Of a stretch of 64,000 nucleotides of DNA, positions 44,507 through 54,477 are shown in pieces. The stretch spans positions 36,877,067 to 36,941,066 of the forward strand of contig OX359245.1 of the NCBI GenBank assembly GCA_947179485.1, written 5' to 3'. A program made the translations under genes and the position numbers. The notes beneath the pieces were generated by a model. That model was not told the origin of the DNA. It ran no database searches and worked only from the letters and a program-made list of their open reading frames with translations. Position 1 is the first letter of the stretch, and every line of letters starts with the position of its first letter. The stretch comes from Allacma fusca. Its lineage: Eukaryota; Arthropoda; Collembola; Symphypleona; Sminthuridae.

Positions 44507-45058
44507 CAGAGATGTTCAAATGATTTTCCCTTCCTTCAATCCTTCGAATGCAAAAAAATAGATTCATTTCCTTCCTTCAGTCGTCTTCAGATTGAAGGCT
44601 TGGAAACAAAATTCCTTCCTTCACCCTTCCTTCGAAGCTGTTTTATTGAGATCCTTCCTTAAGCCTTCAGTAATATTCTTCCCTCACCAAATTCCGTCTT
44701 TCGTAATATTTTATTTCCATATATGAGACAACAAAGTCAAGATACAAAAAATTACAGCACCCTCCAGAAACCATCTTTCCATCGTATTATATGTATTTGG
44801 TACGTTACATGTGAATGAAAGCGATTATTGACAGCATTAGAGTTAGTTGTCATGAAAGGTACATTCGGCGCGCGAAGGGTGATTGGGAAGCACCCTTCTG
44901 TCAACTTCAATTTTTTATTAATGCGCTGAAGCCTTACTTGTTCCTTCGTAATTTTTTTCACCCTTCCTTTCCTTCCCTTCATTTCTTTCGAAAGAAACGC
45001 ATCCTTCCCTGAAGGAAGGCTTCTTTGAAGGGTACCCGTCGACGGGTGAACATCTCTG
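44507..45058. mobile_element. hAT-like MITE (element E), 552 bp, complete
   Basis: Terminal inverted repeats CAGAGATGTTCA (44507-44518) and TGAACATCTCTG (45047-45058). An 8-bp target duplication CAAAAACT stands at 44499-44506 and 45059-45066. Related flanks at 32530 and 57270 show the same DNA without the insertion (an empty site). The interior is rich in CCTTCCTTC and has no transposase, so it must depend on an autonomous relative. The CAGAGATG ends and 8-bp duplication fit hAT. Confidence 0.88.
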
Positions 45059-45149
45059 CAAAAACTTAATCCAAGCATCACAGGTAAGGAGTGGCTTCGT
45101 CCGGTCATAATTGCGCGAAATTCAAAAACCACGAACTTCTAGTGTCGTC

Positions 45150-46266
45150 CGTCCTTTTTGTTCTAAACGAAATTCTTTGGATGATAGCCATTTTCATAAA
45201 TGCCTTGTATCCATATGAGATAATTATTACGGACAGGAACCATGTCACTGAGCATGCGTGAGAATAACGAGATGGATTCGCAGGTTAAGGGGTCGTAAAG
45301 TGAATTAGCAGATCTGCCTAGGGCAAGTAAGTTAATTGTGATTAAGGGGTCTGGAGACTCTGATCCGAACTCCATACCACCGGCCGATGGACGCGAGAAT
45401 GAGGGTGATTGGAAGCCGACCAGGAGAGAAGTGTCCCGATAGAAGCTCAAGTGAATGAGAGACTGCGCCACAGATTTGGCATTATTTTGTAGATAATTGA
45501 TTATTGTTTAGTAGTAGTTGGAAGTGGGCATAAAATAAGTGAATTATTATTTTATACCTACATGGGATTTTGTATGGATTTGTGTTTATTTGTGAGAAGC
45601 TGAGGTCTTGAAATCTGCAATAAATACCTAAGAAAACCTACGGTAATTACAACTCTGCCAGATCCGATTAAATAAATATTCTTGTCGCTAGGACGTTCAT
45701 AATTTTAGAAACTATTGAAGGCGAGGTTGTGCCGCATCTCGAAAAATCAGCGACAAACCAAACTGCTAAAAAATTATCCAGAAGTTTGACTTTGATGTCA
45801 CCCTGGTTAGCAGTACACCATGGTCCAGCACCGATGCAATCAACCATGTAAAGGAAAGTATGAAATTTTGCGTATAGTTGGTAAGAGCTGGGAAATATCA
45901 TTTTCGATCATACGAAAAGCGCTGCAATCAAATTGGAAAAGCCGATGCAGATCCAACTTGCGATATCAAAAGGATTGGTGTACAAGGTCAACTCAATGGT
46001 AAGTGCAAAGGCACCGTCATAGGTTTTGAAAGTTTTGGCGGTTGTGTAGGAAACGAGGAAATCCTCGTAGCCTAATATATTTGCCGGAAGGAGCTTTAAA
46101 TGAAATGTTCCTGAAGTCTATGATAAATGCTGAAATGAATAAAAGCTCTAGGAGAGTAGATCACCGAGCTCGTGTTGCTGGCATTTCAATTAAAGAATTC
46201 GCTGCGGTGTCTAATAGCCTGTCAGGTTTGATGCGGCGGAGTGGGCTACCATCAAACTTACATTGG
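45150..46266 (-). pseudogene. IRL10: inverted IR-like fragment split by a solo LTR
   Basis: This is the only IR-like sequence on the minus strand. From 46266 leftward it matches the family from the FDGSPLRRI segment in the ectodomain, through LGYED, the NPFD motif, M1 and the pore loop (46060-45770), then M2 and the start of the next segment (45240-45150). It has several stops and frame changes (for example after IAALFV), lacks the 5' third and the C-terminal third, and is interrupted at the codons for AVWFLS by the LTR at 45243-45755. It most resembles the IRL1 subfamily, although it stands among subfamily II genes. The left junction at about 45145 abuts subfamily II 3' flank. Confidence 0.85.
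45243..45755. mobile_element. Solo LTR, 513 bp
   Basis: Begins TGTCACTGAGC and ends ATCAGCGACA, so the ends are TGTC..GACA. It is flanked by the 5-bp direct repeat AACCA (45238-45242 and 45756-45760). Removing one repeat and the insert restores a continuous IR-like match (CAGTTTGGTTCCTGTCC on the minus strand). No internal retroelement sequence remains, as after LTR-LTR recombination. It contains AATAAA near 45619-45624. The family is unknown and unlike the BEL LTR in this window. Confidence 0.85.
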
Positions 46267-47010
46267 CTATGGAAGGTATAATTTGTTCTAAGTATGTATT
46301 CTTCCCAATGAATTGTCTTTTTTAATTATTTTTGATTTTGTTTAGTAAGGAAAACATAGTACGCAGTCTCTTGCCAGGCATTTGAAGTTGTATTCCTGTT
46401 TGAGATATTTCACATACCCCTACGAGTTATTTCGGTTTCGAAGTACACACTTTGAGTGAACAGCGCAGTGTATCCAATAGGTTTATCCTCAATCAATTAT
46501 GTCAATCGTATCTAACAAAACGAGGGAAAGTTTCCGCCCTGCTGCTTCAAAAAATTAAACATAAACGCAAATTAGGTGCTTTGTTTCGGGCATTTTCATA
46601 AAATCATGCCGTCTTGCAATAATATTAGTTAATAAATTTACGAAGAAGATAAACAATTTTCGGGTGCGCAGCCAACGATGAAACGATAATTTTATCAGGT
46701 TACGATAAAAAAGCAGTTTATAGAACTGAATGGATTTGAGACCAAAAAGTACAAAACTCTAGTTATCACGCACGATTATTCATGAGCCTGAAAAATTTTA
46801 GAAATTTTTTTTCTATCTGGTCCTATTTGGTGTCCACAACGACATTTTGAAAACTTTTCCAATTAGGGAAAACCAGCTTTTAGACAGTTAAACTCACCGA
46901 CACTAGGTAAAAACTTTTATTTAGTTTATAGGGTAATTATTTGCGGAATACATCTGATTTCACAAAAGAGCTTTTCTAATACATCGGCACGAGTTTCATT
47001 TGTATTGCTT
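46267..47010. other. Gene-free DNA leading into the IRL11 promoter
   Basis: From about 46500 onward it matches the 5' flanks of IRL7, IRL8 and IRL12 (for example GGTGCTTTGTTTCG near 46573 and CATGAGCCTGAAAAATTTTA near 46781). Nothing else is seen. Confidence 0.6.
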
Positions 47011-47011
47011 G

Positions 47012-47062
47012 ATTTGTACAGTAAGTGGGACATTCATTGACCGCAGACAGTGTCAGTCTATA
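47012..47062 (+). promoter_or_regulatory. Conserved upstream element of the lost IRL11
   Basis: TTGTACAGTAAGTGGGACATTCATTGACC-type element, given here as CAGTAAGTGGGACATTC and TTGACCGCAGACAGTGTCAG. It lies about 240-290 bp before the remaining ATG. Kept although the gene behind it is gone. Confidence 0.45.
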
Positions 47063-47269
47063 GTTTTCGTACTCGGAAAATTGTTAGTTACCCTGAAAGC
47101 TTAAGATACAAAAATATCAGACTAAACATAATCAAACAAATATATTTAAGAAAATCGATTGCTAACTTTTACCAGTTACAATTGCGTGCAAACATAACCA
47201 GGAACGGAACCCTTGCAACACCCGTTAATATTTGAATTGTAAGCTTGTACAAATATAGACTACAGTTCC

Positions 47270-47304
47270 ACTGATTTTAAAATTATTCCAGTTCCTTAAA
47301 ATGT
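47270..47304 (+). pseudogene. IRL11: promoter-proximal remnant with only the ATG left
   Basis: CCACTGATTTTAAAATTATT and the following CAGTTCCTTAAAATG match the last 35 bases before and including the start codon of IRL7, IRL8 and IRL12. Immediately after the ATG the sequence changes to the LTR-like TGTTATTGAG. No IR coding sequence follows anywhere up to 52745, where a subfamily II 3' flank (like 27950) resumes. So the coding region was deleted, probably in connection with the insertion. Confidence 0.7.
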
Positions 47305-47544
47305 TATTGAGAGTCACCGGTTTTCGGTGACTAACTAATTAAACCTAAATGTTGATTGTTAATTAATTAAAGATGTGATGGGAAGTCGGGAAATGCCGAA
47401 ATAAGAAGGAGCGTGCTCCCATGCGACTGTACTGCTTCATTTACTGATAACGACTTGCTTACTTTTATTAACGTTAGACTTGTGGAGGAGCTGTGAGCGG
47501 GCTCACCCACATATTACATTAAGTGAGGGGAGCCAACCCTCACA
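47303..47544 (-). repeat. Probable LTR (242 bp) of a minus-strand retroelement
   Basis: On the minus strand it begins TGTGAGGGTTGGCTCC and ends CTCAATAACA (TG..CA), with an AATAAA near its middle (about 47459-47464 on the plus strand as TTTATT). It is directly preceded on the minus strand by a purine-rich GTGGTGGTGGGGGCAGA (47545-47561), a good polypurine tract. It ends in a hairpin GTCACCGGTTTTCGGTGAC (47313-47331). No second copy occurs in the window, so the element is incomplete or this is a misread; hence moderate confidence. Confidence 0.5.
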
Positions 47545-47817
47545 TCTGCCCCCACCACCACTTTCACTGTCCCAGTGAAAGCACGGAGGGAAAGATGTGG
47601 GGAAGGGGAAAAGAACAAAACCAAATTAATGATCAATGGGGCGATAGCCAACAAAAAACAAAAAAAATAAACATTATAAAATATAAAGAAATATTATGAA
47701 CACATAACATCGGGGGCTCCAGACCTAGAACACAAACACACAACAGAAACATGAATCATAGGTAATGCCTTGGACCAAAACAAAATGCTGGTAAGTGTGA
47801 AGAAGCCCGACGATTAT

Positions 47818-47999
47818 TCGATGGGAAGCTCGACGCTGACGTCCATCCATGGGGCCAAGTAGAGGTCACAATAATTCTCAGAGTCACGGCCGGGATAAAG
47901 AGGGCAATAGTTTTCCTGGTGGTTGGCCTGCAGATTGCGGCAACGGAAGCAACCATCATGGGCCCGAAGATAGTGGGAACCGCGGCACACGGAGAAAGT
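47818..47999 (-). CDS. Zinc-knuckle-like coding remnant
   Basis: A minus-strand frame below a TAA at 48000-48002 encodes CFRCRNLQANHQENYC (C-x2-C-x6-H-x4-C) and a further CPLYPG..YC pair, ending at a TAA near 47818. The spacing differs from the standard CCHC knuckle by two residues. It could be a gag piece of the surrounding retroelement or a chance motif. No start or exon border is apparent. Confidence 0.25.
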
Positions 48000-48069
48000 T
48001 TATGAGTAGAAACCGCAGATGGGAGTCGTACGGAGTATCATGTGGGGGAAAACGTTGCGGTCCCATCCA

Positions 48070-50253
48070 TTAATCACCTCGGATTTGTCCCAGAAAGGCC
48101 GAATGATCGGGGGTTTGGTAGGCCCATTGCAGCCTCTCAAGTGGGCCTTGAGGTTGTGTAAAAATTTCTTCAGGGCAGGAATGGCGCGGACTGGAGGGTA
48201 CATAACGGAAGAGCCTTTGGTGTAGTAAGCGGAGTTGGTCGCTGGCGTACGTGAGATGAGATGTCTCGAGTCCATGAAGAACCTGACGGGCCATCAGTCG
48301 CATGGTGTTGACATAGCCCACATCGACCAGGCTGGACGCAGCGGGAGCCGGCATCGTCTGAAATCGAGAAAAAATTAGTGTGAATCAAAAACATAAGTAG
48401 CAACTGAAGACGTGAATGCCGGGTGTGCCCGAGTTTAATCACGTATGGATTGAGGAAATAATACACGAGTGAACTGTGTGAGCCCTTTCAAAACAAAACA
48501 AAAAATTGTGTAAGAATTGTTGACAAAGGAAGCAGTAAAAGGGGACCAAAAATTATTGGAAATGGTCCTTAAAAAATCATGGGAAGATGTGAGAGAGAGA
48601 AATATAAATATAGGTACTTACAATTCGAATAGAATACGCAAGAAGTCGGAGACCGACGCTTAGTTAACTTAAGTGGCGTATGCAAGATAGGGGGAATAGC
48701 TCTTGACCAAAGTAACGACTGGGTGGCTCGGAAACTGAAATTGGAATAAGTGAGTGAGAGGGAGGAAAAATAAAGGGAAAGTCTACCGCTGGAGTGGAAC
48801 GTATGTACGGTGAGAGCTGTGGATAGGCTCACATTACGTGGTATGGTAACTGTAATGATATTAAGTGTAAGGGTATCGGTAATCCACTGTAGGTAATGGC
48901 TGTAAGGAGTACACCGATACACGTAACTCAAACGTTAGGACGGAATGCAAGTACGTATGTATATGCCAAATAAGGCGTACATAGCCGAAATTACGCAGGC
49001 GATGACCTTTACATCAAAGAGGTTTAATGGACTGAATGAATTAATATATTATGATTGAACAATAATAGGTAAGTACGTAACAGGGTTGGCCTGAACTTGC
49101 TAGGTGGCGCTCGAAGAGCAGAGAAAAAGACTCAACAGCCTCCCTCAATCACACAAAAATTTTACAGAAAAATTGTTTAAGAGGAGGAAAGAGAGAAAGG
49201 AAGAGAGAGAGAAAAAAAATTATATGTATGTGTTATTGGAGAGACAGCAATTCAACACAGGGGTTGTCCTCAGCCGATGTCGGGGCAGAAGTCTTTACAC
49301 TTGCCACCGGATCGTCCGGTGCGGGCCGAACGGGAAAATGCTTGATCCCTAGGCGATCAAAAAGCGCGAGAGTCTCGTCGGAACCGCAGGGAGGGAAAGA
49401 AACTTTCCCATGGTAAGTGAATTCCCATAAAAATTCCAGGGTTGCCGGAGAACAATCCGGCCAATAGATATTGTAAGTCTCTGGATGGGTCAAAAAGGTG
49501 GTGTCTGCCATTTTCGCAGCGAGTGTTGGTGAGTGAGCGACCAGCACTAGTTTATGAATTTTTTTAGAATAACCTCCCTGTACGGTGACGTTGACGTCAG
49601 GGATGGAGTTGCCCATCAATGTGTGGAAATCAGCGGAAGCCCGATGTTGGGACTCAGAATCGAACTGAACAGGTGGAGTGGCTTCCGAATTCGGGGTTTC
49701 TCTCCATGGGGTAGCCGGATCGGATTTTTTCGAGAGAAATGTTTCGGTCCGGAACACAAGATGTTGGAGACGAGCCAAGCGGTCTTGGAGTGTGTTCAAC
49801 GCAAGGTCGCTGGCCGATGCGTCGGAACAATCCCTCTCCGTGTGGCGGGAGGAAGTACAATGGAGACAAAATTGTGCGGGAAGGTCGCGGTTTTGTAATT
49901 TAAGGACACGTGTCAAAATGACAAACCGGGGCCATCCGAGTTCACCCATGTGGTTGCGGAGAATGTCGAGATCCGTCAAGATCTTCTCGGTCTTATAGGA
50001 TGGGTCGGTGGGAAGGTCCACGCGGATATCCATAATCCGGACATCCAATCGGATATGAGAATCCGTGTCGAGTAGCCGGAGGTAGAGTCCCATCCATTCC
50101 TCCCTGTAGTGCTGTAGGAGTTGGCGGGAGAGGCAAATGGTCGTGAGGTGATGCTGTACCGAATGAAGAAGCTCGGAGCACTCCGAAGGGCACTTTGTGT
50201 CCGCGCGCCGGAGAAAGTGCGGGTGAGTTTGAACCCTGGCGAATATTTTGTCC
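48070..50253 (-). CDS. MATH-BTB domain protein, spliced (partial model)
   Basis: The exon 50253 to about 49290 starts after a splice acceptor (TTTTGTAG on the minus strand). It encodes a MATH/TRAF-like domain (EEWMGLYLRLL, then HMGELGWPRFV, the GW-x-F signature) followed by a BTB/POZ domain (DVNVTVQGG, HKLVLVAHSPTLAAKM, LEFLWEFTYHGKV). A last exon starts at 48358 behind a pyrimidine-rich acceptor (CTCGATTTCAG) and runs to a TAA at 48070 (VGYVNTMRLMARQVLHGLET), like the helical region behind BTB. The donor between them is not clear; a GC-AG donor near 49300 is possible. An upstream exon probably ends at the donor CAT|GTAAGTATTT (50478-50484). Proteins of this type are substrate adaptors of cullin-3 ubiquitin ligases. 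The BTB exon also contains a CX2CX4HX4C string (CLHCTSSRHTERDC), probably part of the MATH fold. Confidence 0.6.
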
Positions 50254-51721
50254 TACAAAAGTGTATTGCAGATTCTAGATGGCAGGACTGGGATGCCCCT
50301 CCAAAGTACTTGGTTAGCCATACTAATGTAAAAATAATTGGGGGCTTAGAATTGACCTCGATACTATTAAACCAGGCAAAGACCGGCTACGACTAAATTA
50401 ACTAAATTATCCTGTGTAGGGGTCATGGAGCCCCAAAATTACCTCCGACCGGCAAAAATAAAGTAAAAAGAGTAAATACTTACATGCCGGACTTAGTATG
50501 CGAAAGTTTCAGGAAAGACCCAAGGAGACGAGTCCGAAGGGAACAGAGTGCCAGCAGTTAACTTTTGTGGAGAGAAGAATTGGAGACGTCCACAAGGTAG
50601 CTCAGGTAAGTTTGGAATGAATTATAAAAATGGATGGAGGGGTCCAGGAGGACCAGACTTATGAAATAGTTTGTGTAGGATATTTCCTTGTAGGAAATTA
50701 TTCAAATAGGAATGTCGTACGATGGGTAAGGACATTGTGTGAGTGCCTAAGGTATTTTAGAGATAAACGGTCCGGACAAAAGGTTTGATGACTGGATTTA
50801 TCTTTTAAGGTTGAAATGGTAAGTTTTATGGAAATTGGAAGGAAAATTTTCGATTAGGCCCATTGAGTTTTGTGGGCTCCTGTATTGACAGGTAAATTAG
50901 TGGTGGCGATTGCCACAAATAGGTATTACGGTTTGAATAAAAATTAAATTGTTTGGAGGAATGTGGTCGTTCCTCTCCCTCTCCCCTAACTGTAAGGACG
51001 GGCCCACCGTCACACCATTCAGGACTCCATGTTTTGAAGGTAAATGTGAAGAAATGAGAAGCCCTCCAAAGAGCAATGCGTTGAAATGATAGGAAGGATG
51101 TCTCCGCTCGCCTGTGGTACATAACGGGGGACAGTTATGTGTTACCTAACGGGAGGCTGGAGGATAGACTCCAGCCATTCGTGGGAATGTATGTGTATAT
51201 GTATGTATGCAAAAACAAAGTGAATGTAAATTAATATATACACAAAGCGTGGTGTTTGTATATGGGCTATAGAGGAGCCCTATGTGTGTTGAGCCTGGTG
51301 CTCGTTAATTTAAGTATTTATGTATCTTAATTATATGGATAAAATAAAGCGACCGCCTAGCCAGGAGGGGCCAACCCAGACGTGGGTATAAAGGTTAAAT
51401 AATGTATTAGGAAAACGGATACATCAGTCACTCTCGTTTGAGCCAGGTATTATTTCGGTGTGCGCCCATGTCATTTGTGAGAAATGAGGGACTAAAAAAA
51501 TGACCTTTGTGCCTGTATGCCTTTGTAGGTAAACGTAAGCAGCGGGGACGTTTGAGAACGGTCGACCAGCGTGCTAAATTACAAGACAGTCGCTCGCTCG
51601 ACACAAGATCGGAGGGGACGTGTGTAAGGAGGTATAAGGAATTAAGGAGTATAATTATAATTAAAATAATAATAATAAAACCTACGGATGATTCCCGATA
51701 CGCGGAATCATTTTCTGTAGA
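50254..51721. other. Upstream intron, putative first exon and non-coding DNA of the MATH-BTB block
   Basis: On the minus strand a strong donor CAT|GTAAGTATTT lies at 50478-50484, with a pyrimidine-rich acceptor near 50566. These suggest a short exon (about 50485-50566) and a 231-bp intron before the MATH exon. Farther right the DNA is non-coding; a plus-strand stretch ATTATAATTAAAATAATAAT marks 51650-51680. GC content is visibly higher than in the IR-like regions. Confidence 0.4.
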
Positions 51722-52265
51722 TTATTTACGGCCCGGCTGAAGCCTTTCTGGGGGATTCCGGTTCCGACTCGGATATCTCCTGCTTTCAGGAGGACGAATA
51801 TCAGATGAGCCCGGGCTTTGCGAAAAGGATGTTTTCGCGACGGCGGTTGAGACTTTTCTGGGAGGTACTGTTGTCCACCCAAAATCCTCCGTTTCCGGAT
51901 GAGCAACTTGGCCCGTAATTGCTGATTCCTGAGTCACCCTCTTTGATGGGGTTGTGCTCTTCAGTCCTGGCAATTTAGATGGGCAAGGAAGCTCCTCATG
52001 AGGACCCTTTACGGAGACTCTGTGAGTGATCGGTGGCACCGGCAAAGGTCGCGTTACCTCTGGGGGCGGTATTTCCACCAACACCTTCGGCGCCTTTTTT
52101 TGATGGGGAGCAGGGGCCTCCCTGGAAAGTGTACTACGGGTGACACACCCAATCTGGTCGGTGGCACCGACGATAATTTTTCGGGAACACCCAAACCTCC
52201 CCCTGGGGTGGGGATGAGTGCGTCCCGCACATGTGGAGCACCGATTGGTCCGTCCGTTAGAATTC
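51722..52265 (-). pseudogene. Proline-rich C-terminal tail, possibly of a retroelement pol
   Basis: Two overlapping minus-strand frames (from about 52265 to 52054, and 52084 to 51722) join if one base in the seven-base A run at 52089-52099 (T run on the plus strand) is ignored. The sequence is rich in Pro, Ser and Thr and ends RYPSRNRNPPERLQPGRK. Such basic endings (RR/RxRxPPxRL) are common at the C-terminus of LTR-retroelement polyproteins. No catalytic domain is present in the window, so this is only suggestive. Confidence 0.3.
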
Positions 52266-52269
52266 CTGT

Positions 52270-52745
52270 GGGAATAAATAAAGAAGTACCCGAATTAGAT
52301 TTTTTAAGAGATAATGGAGCCAGATCTGTAGGGTTTACAGGGTTTCGAGGGCTCAAAAAGAGATTGACGAGTGGGATGTCGCCTGAAGAATACTTTACAA
52401 ACACCACTCTAAATTTGAAGCACAGAATGAATAAGAAAACACGTAAAAAGCGGGACTGTTACTCCTTGGACAAATTGTTGTTGCACACTTCGTTCTTATT
52501 GGTCACTCGAACGCGCTAAAAATGTGATTTTCGGATATCCGTCGGATTATTCGATACTTATTATTTGTGATCCGAACCGATCGGATAAATTTGTTTCCAA
52601 ATCCGATCCGATCCGAATCCAATGACCGGATAAGGGGTATGTATCCGATCCAATCGGATTGTGTTCGGATCGGATAAGTAGTGTATCCGATCCGAAATTT
52701 CGGATATCCGATCTTCGGATATCCGCGGATCATCCGATCGGATGG
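52270..52745. mobile_element. Related copy of hAT-like element C (right part)
   Basis: From about 52430 it closely follows 42070-42372: shared AAAACACGTAAAAAGCGG, TTCGTTCTTATTGGTC and the ATCCGATCCG word island (52520-52745), ending GGAAGCCTTA. A segment near 52390 (FTNTTLNLKHRM on the plus strand) matches 41110-41160, so the copy is shorter inside. No left terminal repeat was found; the left border lies near the GC-rich block at about 52265. An open plus-strand frame reaches 52519 and may be a piece of the parental element's protein. Confidence 0.6.
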
Positions 52746-54180
52746 AAGCCTTAGATTATTATAAGCAATTTCTCTCAGCCAAGTTTGAAAGTTTTACCTG
52801 ACTTTAGCGAGAACGTGCCGCTCCGATCTGACGAACATTTTAAAATTAAACTGAAACTGAATAATGGCTAATTTTAGTGTAAAAAACGAGCGACGTCACA
52901 CTGAGGGGTTTTTAAAGCAAATATTTTGTGATCCATTTTCAGATTGTTAATAAATTTAAAAAAAGCAATTCCAAATATGCTAAAATAGACATAAGCAAAT
53001 GCAATTTCAAAAACACAAGGCTAACTGACAGATATTCGAATAGTTTAAGCAAATAAACTACCGTTTTGTAATTCAATTCATAATTTTAAACAAACTGGAG
53101 ACAATATTAAATTTATTTAAACGGAATGCAGTTGCCTTCTATAAGTTAAACAGGTCAAGATGTTAATGCGTTTAACGTTTCGATGATTAAAAAATCATTT
53201 GCGGGCCCACGTTTTATGCCCAACAAGTTAATTGAACACCGTTATAAAAACAATGGGTTGTTTTGTTGATTTTCAAACCAAATACCCAAATCTTATGTAT
53301 TTCACATTTATTTGAGTCAACATATGTACGTACATTTTATATAGCAAAGGTACTAGAACCCTCCAAGATCGGCATTTCTAGCCCGGTAGATGTGGTTTTG
53401 ATTTTCTAAAACATTTGCAGAAAACTTTGTAGGCTTCCCGAATAATTATTCAAAACGTTATCAACATCGATAATAATTCTAGACATCACTGGTAAGAACA
53501 GCGAGTAAGGTTACGTAAATTCATGCTTACGTTCAAATGTATGGACAAGAAGAGTTTATGATTTAGATTTTTTCTCTGGACTGTTTGACGTTCATAAAAT
53601 ATTTTTGAATATTACGCTTTTTTTTAGATTTATAGAGAATTTTTTCGTTTTCATTATCACAATTTGATCTTGTCTATCACCTTTCGTATCTAACAAAACT
53701 TCTAAAAGTTTCTAATCTGTTTTAAAAAATTAGAAATAAACATAAATAAAGCGGGAGTTGTCGTAAAACAATTACGTCTTACAACAATATTTGTAAACAT
53801 TTTAAATTCACAAACATCATTGTCGTGTGCGCCGCCAACAAAACAGGATAAACTTGTCGGGTTATGATTGAAAAACCAAGCTTATTGACCGCAATGAATT
53901 TGAGACCAAAATGAACAAAACTCAAGATTTCACACGCGATTTTGCACGAGAATGAAAAATGTCATTTTTCTGCCTAGTTCTATTTAGTATCCACAAAGAA
54001 CTTTTGAAAACTGTCGCAATTAGTGGTAACCAGCCTTTAGCCAATTGAACTCAGATACAAGATGTAAAAACTTTTATTTAGCTTATATTCTAATTATTTA
54101 TGAAATACATATGATTTCAAAAAAAAGAGTTTTCCTAATATGTACATCGACACGATTCTCATTTGTATTGCTTGATTTGT
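52746..54180. other. Subfamily II flanks between IRL11 and IRL12
   Basis: 52750-53300 resembles the 3' flank after IRL7 (27960-28560). 53380 to 54477 resembles the 5' flanks of IRL7 and IRL8 (shared TAGATGTGGTTTT near 53387). No gene is seen. Confidence 0.65.
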
Positions 54181-54225
54181 ACAGTAAGTGGGACATTCAC
54201 CGACCACACGTATTGCCAGTATTTT
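54178..54225 (+). promoter_or_regulatory. Conserved upstream element of IRL12
   Basis: GTACAGTAAGTGGGACATTC followed by ACCGACCACACGTATTGCCA, about 250-300 bp before the ATG. The best-preserved example of the subfamily II version. Confidence 0.5.
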
Positions 54226-54477
54226 ATCTATAATGTTGGCGCTCGGAACGATTTCGCTTATCCTGAAAGCTTAAGATAAACAATTAGCGGTAAAAAAATC
54301 AAATAAATATATTTAAGACAATTGATTTACAACTTTTAAAAGTTAAAGTTGCGTGCAAACAGTTGTAGGAACAAAACCCTGACCACAATAATAAATATTG
54401 CAATTATTAAAATTAAGTTTGCTTGTACAAATTTAAACCATGGCTCAGCTGATTTTCAAATTCGTCCAAGTTTTAAA

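Noticed and set aside
49820-49862. CCHC zinc knuckle (CLHCTSSRHTERDC) as evidence for a retroviral gag
   Set aside because: It is embedded in the MATH part, just before a good BTB domain, and lacks gag context; probably coincidental spacing.
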